A stretch of 64,000 nt of DNA, taken from positions 244,741 through 308,740 of the forward strand of contig NW_004457380.1 in assembly GCF_000313135.1 (NCBI RefSeq), given 5' to 3'. Positions 22,272 to 33,617 of the stretch are shown here, piece by piece. The notes under the pieces are model-generated. The model was not told where the DNA came from. It saw nothing but the letters and a program-made list of their open reading frames with translations, and made no database searches. This DNA comes from Acanthamoeba castellanii str. Neff (taxonomy: Eukaryota > Discosea > Longamoebia > Acanthamoebidae). Position 1 is the stretch's first letter; each line of letters starts with the position of its first letter. A program made the translations under genes and the position numbers.

Positions 22272-23176
22272 ATGGAACGGGAGGGGGCGGCCAGCGCTCT
22301 TCTCGAGCTGCCGCAGGAGCTGTTATGCCACATTTTCTCCTTTGTCGTCGCAGTTCAACCCGCCGCATCAGCACCGACCAGGGACGCTGCAGCGCGAATG
22401 GTGATGCGCGACCTCGGGGCCTGGTCCCTCACCTGCACAGCCTTCCGCACGCTCTGCAGCGCCGAGACCAAGTGTCGCCACTTGTGCCTGGCCGCCAGCC
22501 CGGTCCTGTTCGGCCTCGGCCTCTCGCCCCTCTACGCTGCGCCTTCACCGCCACAGCTCGTTCACGGTTTTAACTCCGATGCCGACTCACCCACGAGTTT
22601 TAACTCCGATCACTGCTGGTGGCAGTTGCGCGCTCGGCTGCTGGTGGCCCGGCCCCACCGGCTCACGGGCCAGCGCGAGGTCCATCCGACCGTAGGCCGC
22701 GACGGTGGNNNNNNNNNNNNNNNNNNNNNACAATCGGCGCCTGGCCACGCAGCCGTTCGTCGGCTCGAGCCGCGAGACGCTGGCCGAGGCCTTTGCAGAG
22801 GTGGCGCGCGCCACCATGGACCAGCCCCTCGTTTCGATCGAAGAAGAAGAAAAGCGTTTCATGGCGGCGGTCCTCTTCCGCGGACGAGGAGCCCAACACG
22901 ACCGATGTCTTCGTGTGCCGTTTCCCGCTGGACCGGAAGGAGACCTATCCCGCAGTCGGTACTGCCCCCCCCCAGACATGATTCATTTTTGTGTTTTTGG
23001 CCCGCCTGACTTCACAAACAGGCGCAGGTTGTGTGGCCAGGATCAACTTTGGCGACGAGCCCTTTGTGTTCGATGTCAAGACCTTCGTTGAGCGGAAGCG
23101 CGCCGGCCTGTTGGCCACCCTTCCACACCTGCGGCTCACCGGGAGCTGGGAGGCCGCAGCCCCCAAGCATTGTTGA
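22272..23176 (+). CDS. F-box protein with SPRY-like C-terminal part, interrupted by an assembly gap
   Basis: From ATG 22272 an F-box is clear: ALLELPQELLCHIFSFV, then WSLTCTAFRTLCSAETKCR. F-box proteins link substrates to SCF ubiquitin ligases through Skp1. Coding continues to the 21-base N run at 22709-22729. After it one frame reads TQPFVGSSRETLAEAFAEV, then at about 22860-22890 the coding bias shifts frame to EEPNTTDVFVCRFPLDRKE. A GT-AG intron (about 22959-23021) leads to GAGCVARINFGDEPFVFD, which resembles the core of a SPRY/B30.2 domain, and the frame stops at 23176. The gap and the shift mean the middle is unreliable. A 14-base direct repeat (GTTTTAACTCCGAT, 22566 and 22597) lies just before the gap and may have caused the misassembly. 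Confidence 0.7.
22709..22729. other. Assembly gap (21 N)
   Basis: Unresolved bases inside the F-box gene. The true gap length is unknown, so the reading frame across it cannot be judged. Confidence 0.99.
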
Positions 23177-23294
23177 TGGCCGCAACACCACGCACTCACA
23201 CGTTTTCTTCATTCAAGAAAAAAATGCATTCATTCGCCATCACACCTCCCAACTAAGTGCCATCAACGAGTGGCTGGGCGTTGTCGCCCCTTCC

Positions 23295-26156
23295 TCAGTG
23301 GTGGAAGGCCTGCAGGCGTTGAAGGAACTCCTGCTTGCGCGCAATCTTATTGTGCTCCGCCGCCGTGAGTTGCACGCCCTGTGTGTCGTGTTGTGTGCGT
23401 GCGTGTCGTTGTCGTCGTCGTGTGTCGTGTCATGTGAGCAACAGAAAGGAGGGGGAAAAGGGTGGTCGGGTAGGCCGTACGTCGCGCAGCATCGTCTCCA
23501 GCTTGTCGATCTGCGCCAAGCGGCGATGGACTGCCGCCTCCGCTGACTCCTCCGCCGACCTACGCCACAGTTGAAGTCAGACACGCGCACCACCGCACAC
23601 ACTGCATTCACACCGCACACGCGCACGACAAAGAGCGGTGCGTACGGGGTGAGGGCGGCGATCTGCTGTTGGAGCGCGAGCTTGAGCTCCTCGGAGGCGT
23701 TTGACGCCTCGAGCGAGCGGAACCGCTTCTTGAGTTTCCGCAGGCGGTTGAGCGTGGCCTTGTCGTCCAGCTTCGGCTTCTTGGCCTCGCCCTGTCCCTC
23801 CACTTGCACCGCCTTGTCCGCGTCTACAACAAATAATGGCAACCCAAAGAACGAATACGCGACGGGGGGGGGACGTCAGAAAGAACGAAGAAGAACGAAG
23901 TGCAAAATGCGAGGGGGGGGGGGGACGGACCTTGTTGCTTGCGCTTGTCTTGGGCGTCGCCAGCGGTGGTCGCCTTGGGAAGGCGGTAGTCGCTCTTGAT
24001 GTCCCTCAGCTCGCGCAGTCGCTTCTGCTCGTCCTCGGGCAGCGCCGACGGGTCCAGCTTCGCCGCGCGCGCCTTGTTGCGGGCCACCAGCGCCTTCAGC
24101 TGCGCCGCCAGGCTCGCATTCGGATGCCTCTGTTGAGCGTAGTTGAGATCGTGAACACACACACACACACACACAGCACACAACACACAACACACACACA
24201 CACACACACAACACACACACACACACACACAACACACACACAACGAACCTGGGAGGCGTTGGCGAGGGTGAGCTTGGAGAGGGTCGTGTTGGTGGTGGTG
24301 AGGACGTCGGTAAAGGCCTGGTAAACGGGCGCCGTGGGCATGCGGTTGCGGTCGAGCACGAGGTGCGTCAGCGAGGTGTTGGTGCGCAGGGCCTCGGCTA
24401 CAGCCAGGTAGCCGGCCTCGCCGATCCCGTTCTGGGTAAGATTGAGCACACGCAGCGACGTGTTCTGCGCTCACGACCAATCGAACGTATGCGGTGCGTG
24501 CGTGCGTGCGGTCAGTGACGGAGCAATCGCGAGTGTGACAGCGGCTGGCGCGAACCTCGGCCACGGCGGCGGCGATCGCCTGGGCGCCAGCGTCCTCGAT
24601 AACGTTGGGCTTGCCCTCCAGCGCCTTCGTGGCTTTGGCATAGCCCAGATCCTGCGACACGCAACACACACACACAAACACATGTGAGTGCGTCGACGCA
24701 CACAACACACACACACACACACGTGAGTGTGCTGCATGCCCTTGGTAGTGGGTAGGTGGGCCGTACGAGGCAAGTGAGGGTATTGTTGAGGCGGAGCGCG
24801 TCGGCGAATGTGGCCGCAGCGCGCGGCCCGAGCTCGTTGGACAACACGGCCAGCGTCAGCAGGGTCTTGTTCTCCTTGAGGGCCTCGGCGATGAGCAGCC
24901 CGCCCTCTTCGCCCAGGTTGTTGAGGCCCAGGTAGAGGTGCTTGATGGTGGTGTTGCGGCGGATGATGCCCGCAATGTGCCGCGCGCCGTCCACGCCAAA
25001 CTCATCTGGCGGACGCGTATGAGCGAGCGCACGACACGACACACAACACACGACACACGCACACGACGATACACGACACACAACGACATATGACGACGCG
25101 TACTGCCCGAGAGGTAGAGGCTGATGATGGAAAGCGGGTGCGCGGCGTCGACGAACGCCTCCTCGAGCAGTCGCGCGCCCTCCACGCCCAGGTTGTTCTG
25201 CACCAGATCGAGCGTCTTCACCCTGCATCGATGATTGACCGATTTAACCATCCATGATCGACCAATCGGTGATGTAGTGGTTAATTATTAGCCAATCGCC
25301 CGCGGGTCAGGGTGTGACGCGTACGATTGGTTGGTGCGGAGGGCGGAGAGGATGGCCTGGAGGCCCGTCAGGCCGATCTGGTTGCGCTTGAGCCAGTAGC
25401 CCTCCACCACGTCGTTGTTCTCGATCGCCTCCGCGATGTACTTGGCGCCCTCCTCACCGATTCCGTTGCATCCCTAGGTGCGTGTCGTGTGTCGTGTGTG
25501 TCGTGTGTCGTGTGTGTCGTGTGTGTCGTGTTTCGTGTGCGGTGTATTGTGTGGGCGATGTCTGGGTCAGCGCTGGAGCTGGGGGGCTGATGGGCGGGAC
25601 CTGGCGCACATACGAGGAACACGGTCTTGAGGCTCCTGTTCTTGAGCAGCGCTTGGCCAACTGCACCAGGTCGGGGTCGGTCAGTCGCGCATGTGCGGTG
25701 GTGCGGTAGTGTGGTGGTGCAGTGGTGCGGTGGTGCGGTGAGACGATGATGGTGGCGACGAAATGTAAGCGGGCGGGCGAGGCGGTACCGGCGCGGGCTC
25801 CCTCGGGTCCGATTTCGTCGGCGCCCAGTAGTACGCTGCGCGCGGTGGTGCTGTTCTCCAGCGCCTCCATGATCTCCCTCGCACCTGCACGCACGGCCGT
25901 GTGCGTCAGCTTCACCTTTCCACATTAACTGAAATATATTAAAACAGCAAGAATAAAATAATAATGAATAATCAATAACACGGGCGTACCCTCGGGGCCG
26001 AGCATCTGTTTGCACAGGTCGACCTTGACGACGTTTGATTGATTGGCCCGCAGCCGCTGCACGTACCAGTCAAGTTCCGTGCCGGGTCCCACGCCCTTGA
26101 GCGTGCCGCTGGGGTTCGTCCAGACGTCCTCGATCTTCGCCTCCGTGTCCATCATT
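23295..26156 (-). CDS. Leucine-rich repeat (RI-type) protein with helical C-terminal region
   Basis: About ten exons. The start at 26156-26154 gives MMDTEAKIEDVW. Then come repeats of the ribonuclease-inhibitor/NLRC type: GARLLEEAFVDA, GARHIAGIIRRNTTIKHLYLGLNNLGEEGGLLIAEAL, GPRAAATFADALRLNNTLTCL and GEAGYLAVAEALRTNTSLTHLVLDRN, each with the N-x-[IL]-G-x-x-G-A pattern. At least eight repeats should form a curved protein-binding solenoid. From about 24110 down, the sequence becomes charged and helical (LAAQLKALVARNKARAAKLD, LNRLRKLKKRFRSLEA, EHNKIARKQEFLQRLQAFHH) and stops at 23295. No enzyme domain is seen; a scaffold role is inferred. The introns carry CA and ACACG repeats. The start lies about 136 bases from the + strand MRH fragment, head to head. 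Confidence 0.85.
24158..24244 (+). repeat. CA-rich microsatellite in LRR-gene intron
   Basis: A dense (AC)n run with CACAACAC variants, between two LRR-gene exons. A shorter similar run lies at 24662-24722 in the neighbouring intron. Confidence 0.85.
25484..25550 (+). repeat. (GTGTCGT)n-type repeat in LRR-gene intron
   Basis: Interspersed GTGTCGTGTG units directly after the exon that ends near 25475. It belongs to the same ACACG/CGTGT family seen in many introns of this window. Confidence 0.8.
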
Positions 26157-26291
26157 TTCTGCACCTTTTTTGCTGGTATCCACGAAATATGGTGGTTCGT
26201 ACCGCTAAATTTTGTTTCGTATTTGTTAGCGCCATGAATTTTTTATTTTAAAATTTCATTTTCAATTTTTATTTATTTTTATATTTGGCAG

Positions 26292-26601
26292 CGACCCGAG
26301 CAAGGACCCTGGCGTGTTCTCCTTCGCCAGCGAAAACCCCGTCAAGACCTACAACCTCCAGTACGTGTCCAAGTACGCCTGCCCGATCGGCGTACCCACG
26401 CCCAGCCCGAGCCTGAGCCCGAACCCGGCGCCGCCGTGCAAGGGCAACGCGTGCTGCCTCTACCAGTTTGACTCCGACCCGACCATGACCCGGACCCTGT
26501 GCGCCACCAAGTGTCCGCCATTCTTTGGCGGCTTTGCGCTGGTCTTCAACTGGACCGTGTCGCCGTGCACCAGCGACACCTGCTTCTTCCACAAGAAGTA
26601 A
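26292..26601 (+). pseudogene. 5'-truncated duplicate of the last MRH-gene exon
   Basis: This stretch matches the last exon of the MRH gene at 30706-31024 almost codon for codon: DPSKDPG, NPVKTYNLQYVSKYACPIG, a PSPSLSP linker, CCLYQFDSDPTMTRTL, VSPCTSDTCFFHKK and stop. Like that copy it is preceded by an AT-rich intron end (TTGGCAG). The upstream exon is absent: only short matches (TGGTTCGTAC, TTTCG) remain before 26292, and the LRR gene starts at 26156 in the other direction. It is therefore a partial duplicate, probably not expressed as a functional protein. The two copies flank the CpG-poor island. Confidence 0.78.
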
Positions 26602-26824
26602 GATGTGTGTTACATGCATGCCCATTAACGTGTGGGCCACAAACACATGGTCCACCTTGTTGGATATTCGTCCTCTCTTTCTACACTCCGGGTTGGGAGG
26701 CCTCGCCACGGTAGCCCCAGGCCAGGTGCGAGAGAAAATATTTTTCTTTGTACGTTCCTGTTGTGCGCACCACTCCCCCCTTGGGTTTAGCCACCAGCTA
26801 GATCTTCTGTGTGCTGGTGCTACG
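26602..26824. other. 3' flank of the truncated MRH copy
   Basis: Non-coding host-like sequence with normal CpG content, ending where CpG disappears at about 26823. No gene is seen. Confidence 0.5.
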
Positions 26825-27495
26825 TAGTGGGCAGGATTACTGGGGTAGCCAGTGTTCTTTATTTTATTTGCATGGTGGTGATTGTCATTGAGCACATGCC
26901 TGGAGGAGGAAGCTTTTTTTGATGAATTGGGAAGTGAACAAAGGAGTTTATTTTAAAAGTTGGAAAGATTGGAAAGACAGAGTTTAGTATTCACTCCTAT
27001 CCACATCAGAACCAGAGTGGAAAGGGGAAAGTGACCCAAGGTCAGGCAATTGGTCAATGTCAGAGTTGTGGCTTCTGTCCCTGCTCTGGCTCCTGCTCTG
27101 GCTCCTGCTCTTGTGGTGCTTGTGTTGTGATCCATGGCTGTGCTTGTGGCAGTCATTGTGGGCACTGCTGCATCTGTGGGTGTGGGTGTCAGTATCCTCA
27201 TGATCTCAGTGCTTTCTCTTAACACTGTGTCTGGAAAAAGGTGCCAGTGGCACCTTTTGTTAAGTAAAATCTGTACAAGTGATATATGTGTATGTGCAGC
27301 AAAAGCAGTACTTTTGTGAACATGGTGTGTGAGTGGTTTTGGCAAAATATGTACAGAGAGTGGCAAAACAGGGAAAAAATGGTGTTGGTCATGGTAAAAG
27401 CAGATGGGGCCAAGGAAGAATTTCAAGGCATAAGTCCACAAAAAGGGCTAATGTATTTTGTTGGAATGAGGAACAGAACAGAGTGGAGGGAAACA

Positions 27496-30285
27496 TTAGC
27501 CAATGGACTTCCACACTTTCCATGGACTGGAAGAGGAGGAGGAGCTGGTCTTGGGTGTGAGAGGGGCAAGGGCAGGATGTGAAGATAGGCCTTGTAGGAA
27601 GGAAGTGATGGCTGTGAGATCTGACTCCTCCAGGAATTTAGAGTGGAAGGTGAGGAGCCAGTTGCTGAGAGAGGAGATGTTGCCCTCTGCTATGGGGGTA
27701 GAGGAGAGGCAGACAAAGCTGGAGTAAAGGGCAGCACAGAAGGAGAGGAAGTAGGTGGGATTTGCCTCATAGAGAATGTGGTAGGGGGTGGTGGGCGATG
27801 TGATGGGGTGGGGAGAAGGATTGGGAAGCTCTAAGCTCTGGATGAGGAAGCTGTAGAGGCTGATGTGAAGCAGGGTGCAGTCCAATGATTGAGCTGTGAG
27901 GAAAGCAGGAGCAGAGTGGACAACCTCATGTGTTGGGTGTGGGATGGGGATGTGGTGCAGATAGCAGAAGGGTTTGGGGATGGTGTTGCTGGCCAGAGGA
28001 TGCCAGATGGTGGACATGTTAACCCTCTTGTGGCTGAAGATGAGAACATTGAAGCCACTGATGAGAGGTTCAGAGGTGGGCATGGAGCTGGAGTAAGTTG
28101 GGGAGCTGTAGTAGAAGTGGAGTAGGTGGAAGACCTGGAGGGTGGAGTGTGACTTGAGTGAGGTGATGGTGTTGGTGATGTTGGAGGGAGATGAGGAGAT
28201 GTAGAATCTGAGACTGTAAGACTTTGATAGGCAAGTTGCTGTGTTGTTGATGTTGAGAGGAATGTCTGCACTGTGGATGGTAAAGTTGTGCATGTAGATT
28301 GACACCTGTGGAAGAAAAAAAACGGTGGACATCAGGAATAAGTGAAAAACTGATGTGCATTGGGGAAAAGAGTTGACAAATAAAAACCTGATGTGCATTG
28401 GGAAAAGTGTCAACAAATAAAAAACTGATGTGCATCAGGAAAACAATGTGGGCTGATAAATGCACCGGCCATTCATGGAATTGCATTGGTTGGCCAAGAA
28501 GCTTGGTGAGCAGCTTGGTGAATTGGGGGAGATACTTTTTCTGGAGAGCAAGCTCTGCCTTGTGCTTGATGGTAGATGGTGACTTTTCCTCTTCAGCCTT
28601 ACCCTTGCCACATTTCTTGGTAGCTGTAAAGAACAAGCATGTGGTGAGCTTGGAACTTTACCAGCAAAATGAAAACGTACTGGTTGGGGTGGTTGGAGTG
28701 GTGCCAGAAGCTTCAGCAGCAGTGGGCTGAAGTCAGAAAATAGTGGTGTAAGTGAAAGTAATGGGGTGTGAATTGGAACAGGAAGGAGTTGATTGTACCA
28801 TTTTCCCCTTGGCCAACACAGAAAGATGCTGGCGCTGTTCACTTGTGGACATTGAGGCAAGGGAGGCCTCCTCTGCTTGAGAAGCTGCAGTGGCACATGC
28901 AATCTCCCCTCATAACTGGCAAGGTGTGGTCTCCTCTGCCTCATCACTGAGAAGTTTTGACTGGAACAGGTGCTTGCAGAACGTGTCAACAACTTCAGAG
29001 GTGATGCTGTGGGGCTGCTTGATCTCAATGTTTTTACCACACAGCACGATGTATTCCACAACACAGATCCAGTCCCAGATGAAGCTCCTCAGGATCTTCA
29101 CAGCAGCAGTCAGCCTCCATGGCTGCATGAACAGCCTGATGAAAGGCCTCCATCTGCCTTTTGATCTTGCTCCAGTGGTTGGTGATTAGTGACCAGAAGT
29201 TCTCTGGCAAGAGGGAAGTAGTTAGACTTGTGGGGAGAAGAACAAAAGAACTAAGAAGAAAGGACATACTCTTGGAAGGGGCTTGGTGTTGATAGTGCTT
29301 ATAATGATGAAGCATGGTGATCATGTCATTGGCACTCAATTCCCTGAAGGCACCAGAGTTGAGGTTGTCAAGGGAGATGAACACCTGACCCTCTGGAACG
29401 AGGCAATTGAGTTCCTTGATAAGACTGGAAAAGGGGAACAGTTAGCAAGGACTCAAAACAAAGGGGAAGAGTTAGAGTAGAAATAACATACTCCACCACT
29501 CCTGGAGCATGGAACAGGGCCCTTAAGGTAGTTGAGTACTTCTGCAGAGTGGTGGGCTTTGGTGCAGCATGACCCTTGAGCGTTTTCTGTTAGGTGTGGG
29601 GTGATGAGTAATGGTTTGAAATATGAGGGTGGTGGACATACCAGGTGCTCAGCAAGAGCATTGTAGTCAGTAACAGTTTTTTTGCCACATGTGATCTGGA
29701 AGAGTGGGTTTTGGCTGAGGGTGTAGTAGTTCAGGGCCTTTTTGAAAGCATTCAGGATGACTGAGCCCACCAAGTTGATGTAGTTCTCAAAGCTGGAGAT
29801 GCAGTCAAGGATGATCCAGCTGAGTTCCATCCCTGCAGCTGCTGGCACAACTTCATAGACATTCTCCCACTGCCAGTGCTCAACAAGGTTCCAGACCACA
29901 ACTCTGTGGTTACAATCAACAGCCTCTGGAAGGTTAAAAGTTAGTACCCAAAAAAACCAATGCACATTGGGAATTGTGAATAGCCTAAAAACTGAATGAC
30001 CATGAGTGCAGCTAAATCAAAGTGGTGTGGGAAGTAATACCAAACTCATCAACATTGTTTCAGTCAAGGCGCTCATCTTCATTGAGAAATCTAACAATGA
30101 AGGGCTTGGTTGTGAGACACTTATCACAGATGTGTTGGTGCAGAGTAAAATCTGACTCTACCTTGTTTTGTGTTGGTGCTACTTGGAACAACCTCAAAAT
30201 GCACCTTGCTTTTGCTTTCACCCCCTCCATCAATTCCATAATCAGTGGCCAACATGCTGCCCTCACTTCCAGTTCATGTAAAACC
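27496..30285 (-). pseudogene. Unrecognised spliced gene inside the CpG-poor island
   Basis: At least nine segments join through GT-AG introns. Examples: HRVVVWNLVEHWQWENVYEV (about 29930-29650); KTLKGHAAPKPTTLQKYSTT, ending at a GTATGT donor (about 29493); SLDNLNSGAFRELSANDM (about 29430-29275); NFWSLITNHWSKIKRQMEAF (about 29200); KCGKGKAEEEKSPSTIKHKA (about 28620-28466); and a long last exon from about 28303, starting VSIYMHNFTIHSADIPLN and stopping at 27496. Donors are GTATGT, GTACGT and GTGCAT. Two in-frame TGA codons (28910-28912 and 30060-30062) interrupt otherwise good frames, and one frame change occurs near 29125. I recognise no family: there is no reverse transcriptase, integrase or capsid motif. 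The 5' end stops at the MRH gene. It may be a transposon gene, a viral remnant or a silenced gene copy. Confidence 0.6.
28346..28441 (+). repeat. 38-39 bp tandem repeat inside the island
   Basis: Two full copies and one partial copy of a unit containing AACTGATGTGCATTGGGAAAA followed by a CAACAAATAAA-like end. It lies in the last intron of the island gene. Confidence 0.8.
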
Positions 30286-31024
30286 TCTGGCCAGAGCGAC
30301 TGCCAGGGCAAGGTGGGCGGCTACGCCTATGACCTCACCCCGCTCGCCCAGAAGCTTGGCGCTGTGGACCTCCAGACGCAGGATACACGCAGCCAGACCT
30401 ACTACTACCGCGTGTGCGGCGTGGTGAGCAACAACTTCTGCCAGACCGTGGACGACATGACGCCCGCCGTGTGCCAGAAGGACTCGCGCATCCCTGCGGA
30501 GTTCCACGACCTTGGGAACCAGAAGACGGCCACCTTCAGTTCGTTGCCGAACCGCCCCGACAACGCCGGCTTCACTGTCTCCTACTCCGGCGGCCAAGAC
30601 GGCCGCGCTTCCAAGATCTATTTCGTGTGGTTCGTACAAAGCGCATCATTTCGGTACCACTTAATTAATCTTCATTTTTGCACTTTTCTTTTTTATATAT
30701 TGCAGCGACCCGAGCAAGGACCCTGGCGATTTCTCCTTCCTCCAGGAAGACCCCATCAAGACCTACGACCTCCAGTACGTGTCCAAGTACGCCTGCCCGA
30801 TCGGCGCACCCACGCCCAGCCCGAGCCTGAGCCCGAGCCCGAACCCGGTGCCGCCGTGCATGGGCAACGCGTGCTGCCTCTACCAGTTCGGCTCCGACCC
30901 GACCATTACCCGGACCCTGTGTGCCCCCCAGTGTCAGCCGTCCTTTGGCGGCTTCACACTGATCTTCAACTGGACCATGTCGCCGTGCACCAGCGACACC
31001 TGCTTCTTCCACAAGAAGAAGTAA
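30274..31024 (+). CDS. MRH (mannose-6-phosphate receptor homology) domain protein, 5' incomplete
   Basis: Two exons, about 30274-30629 and 30706-31024. An upstream acceptor (CACTTCCAG) could start the first. The joined frame reads SGQSDCQGKVGGYAYDLTPL, YYYRVCGVVSNNFCQ, a VSYSGGQ segment, YFVCDPSKDPG and a Cys-rich end CTSDTCFFHKKK-stop. The YDLTPL opening, the paired cysteines and the glycine-rich core are typical of MRH/ATG27-like lectin folds in the secretory and endolysosomal pathway. Such a protein needs a signal peptide, but none lies upstream: the sequence changes abruptly to the CpG-poor island at about 30285. The first exon is therefore lost, displaced or beyond the island. A Pro/Ser linker (PTPSPSLSPSPNPVPP) divides the second exon. 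Confidence 0.7.
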
Positions 31025-31208
31025 GATGCGTGCTCCGCGGCCACACTACAAATACATCAATGTCCTCCGGCACTCTCGTGTTGATGAGGTGTTTACATGG
31101 TGTCACTGTTGCAGCCGGTAATGGCCCGGAGATCGGTTTGGCCCAGTCCACGTAACGGCTTATTTTTGAAGTGATCGCTTGCCACGCGCTGGTGCAACAA
31201 GCAACGTG

Positions 31209-33585
31209 TTACGGCTGCTGCGGGCGCAAAGCGTCAAGCTGACGCCAAACCTGGGGCGCCATCATTCTGCCGTAGCGCTCGACCCGGCACTCGGCCTCCT
31301 GTTCGTTGTCGCCGCCTTCTCTATCATCTTTCGCCTCCTCGTGTTCTTTCTTCGAAGCTTCTTCTTTTTGGTCGTCTTGTTGGAGCTGGCGCTTGCGCTG
31401 GTGGTGCTTCCATCGCCTCTCCCACGAGGCCACCCGCTCGATCTCTCTCAGGGCGTCGTCGCGGCGCATCGTCCGTCGGTGGTACTCCACCGCCTCGGCC
31501 CAGTACGCCTCGTTGGCCGCTGCCTGCTGGCCCTCGAGCTCCTCGCCTCCGCCACCAGTAGCTGAGACGGGCTGGGCGCCACCTGTGTCGACTGCTGCGG
31601 CCGCTGCTTGGTCTGCTTGGTCGATGCCGAGGAGCTCGCCGAGCTCGGCCAGGCTCATGTCGCACTCGCGGCCCTTCTTGGTCCGGTGGAAGTGCGACAT
31701 GTTCTCCTCCCACAGCGCGTCCACGCTGTCGGCCTCGGCCGCCTGGTTCTGCTTCGTCACCACCACCGCAGCCGCTGCTGTCGGCGTCGCTGCGTCGTGG
31801 TCCTCCACCTCCATAGCGTCGGTGTGTGACTTCTCAATACTGCCTCCGCTGCTGCTCGAAGATTCAGTTGGCGCTGACGTGACCTGTGGCCTGTCCTTTG
31901 GCTATTGTATTGTGTAATGGTAAGGACAATGTTACTATCAAGTAGGTGTCGGGTCGTTGGTCGTGTCGTTGGTCGTGTCGTGTGGTCATGTCTCGGGTGT
32001 ACCTTTTGATAGACGTGTTCGTAGATCTTGCTCTCCACAGTACTCTGAATGAAGAATCTATACACGAAGGTCTGCTTGGACTGCCCGATCCTGTGCACTC
32101 GACCCACCGCTTGCGCCTCTGCTCCCAGGCTGTACATTCAATAACAGATTTTATTATTTATTATAATTTTATCCCTGAGTTAGCTATGATTATTCATCAC
32201 TTTCATTGCTGTGATGTACGGGCGGTGCGTACTTGAGCGATGGCTCGACGATGAACACATGAGTTGCTTCGATCAAATTGAGTCCGTTGCACCCAGTCCT
32301 AGTGGCAGCAGAAAGAAGCGTGAGCGGTTCGATTTCCTTGAATGAGACCGAAAAGAAAAATAAAGAGAGGGCACCGAATGGGCAGAAGAAGGACGGGCAC
32401 GTCGGAGCGCGACTTGAAGTTGTCCAGATCCCGTTGCAGTATCTTCTTGTTGGCCGTACGCAGACGAATATTATTCACCCCGTTCTCGCTCAACGCCCTA
32501 CGTCATCACAACCCAATCAGCCATCGTCATCACCACCTCCATCGTCATCATCGTCATCATCGTCATCATCAACATCATCATCGAGTGGTGGTACCTCGAC
32601 ACGAGCAACAGCACGTCGTCCCACTGGCTGAAGACGAGGCACTTGATCCTGCTATTATTGTCGACACGCGTGATGTTTTGCAGGAGGAGCTCGTCGTCCA
32701 TGGCGCCGGCATCGGCGTCAGCCTTCTCCTTGCCCTTCTCTCGCTCGCGCTCCTGCGCCTGCGCGCTCTGTTGCACGTGAAGGATGCAGCGCACGACGCC
32801 CTCGATCTTCGTGCCCCAGCTGCCCTTCACCTCGACCCGCCGCTCCTGGGCCGTCTCCTCGGCCTCTTGCAGCGCTCTGGCCCGCGCCTCCTCCGCAGCG
32901 TCATCGTCGTGGCCGTCGCCGATGACGTGTGATGACGTCAGCACTGTGGGCGGGGCCGTAGTAGTTGTGGCGGATGAGGAGAAGAAGGTGAGCTCGGTCG
33001 TGTTCATTCGCGAGCGGCACGTGGGGCACTTGATCGTTCCATGGAGCGCCCTGAGAGGCCGAATCGCGTGAGTCTTTGCGTGCGTGTGCGGTGTGTGCCG
33101 TGTGTGCTATGTGTGACGCGCGTGTCGTGTGGTTACCTGTCGACCATGGTCATGATGCACGGGCAGCAGAACTCGTGGCCGCACAGGAGGATAGCGACAT
33201 CGCTGTCGTTCTTGAGGGTCTCCTGGCAGATGACGCACTCCTTGACCTCTTCCTCAACTCCGTCGCCTTCGGAGGCATCGGCCTCCAGCTTCTCCTTGCC
33301 CTTCGTCGTGTCGACAGCTGAGCCGTCGATCGGCGGCTGCTGGTGCTCCCCTTCTTCCCGGTCGACCTTGGCCTTGTTCTGCGCGAGGGTCTTGAGGTAG
33401 CGCAGCTGGCCCCGCGCTCGCTGCAGCTCCGACTCGGACTCCTTCTTCATCACCTCCAGCCTCCGCTTGACCTCCTCCACCTGAACGGGCCACAGCTTGA
33501 CCACCTCCTCTTCGGGCGGCACGATCTCACCTGCAACGTTTCCGAAACGTTTAGGAAACACAGAATTGTAAAGTGTGTTTTTTAA

Positions 33586-33617
<32 letters not shown>

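Larger units (their letters stand above)
26825..30285. other. CpG-depleted island, probable methylated or decayed foreign element
   Basis: Reading every base, I find 11 CpG dinucleotides in about 3.46 kb (near 27796, 28322, 28464, 28676, 28832, 28981, 29048, 29400, 29580, 30069 and one close to the right border). At about 47% GC roughly 190 would be expected. Host sequence on both sides has a CpG every 10-20 bases. TG and CA are correspondingly abundant. The edges are sharp, at about 26823 and about 30290. No terminal inverted repeat, LTR or target-site duplication could be made out. The island contains the spliced - strand gene listed separately, plus about 670 bases (26825-27495) without a supportable gene. 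Confidence 0.85.

Noticed and set aside
28435..29064. 209-residue - strand frame in the island
   Set aside because: It overlaps, in another frame, exons that join by good splice sites (KCGKGKAEEEKSPS and neighbours), so it is probably a by-product of few TA-type stops in TG/CA-rich DNA.
26825..30285. Retrotransposon with reverse transcriptase
   Set aside because: No YxDD, integrase or gag-type motif was found in any frame, and no LTR or poly-A end was visible.
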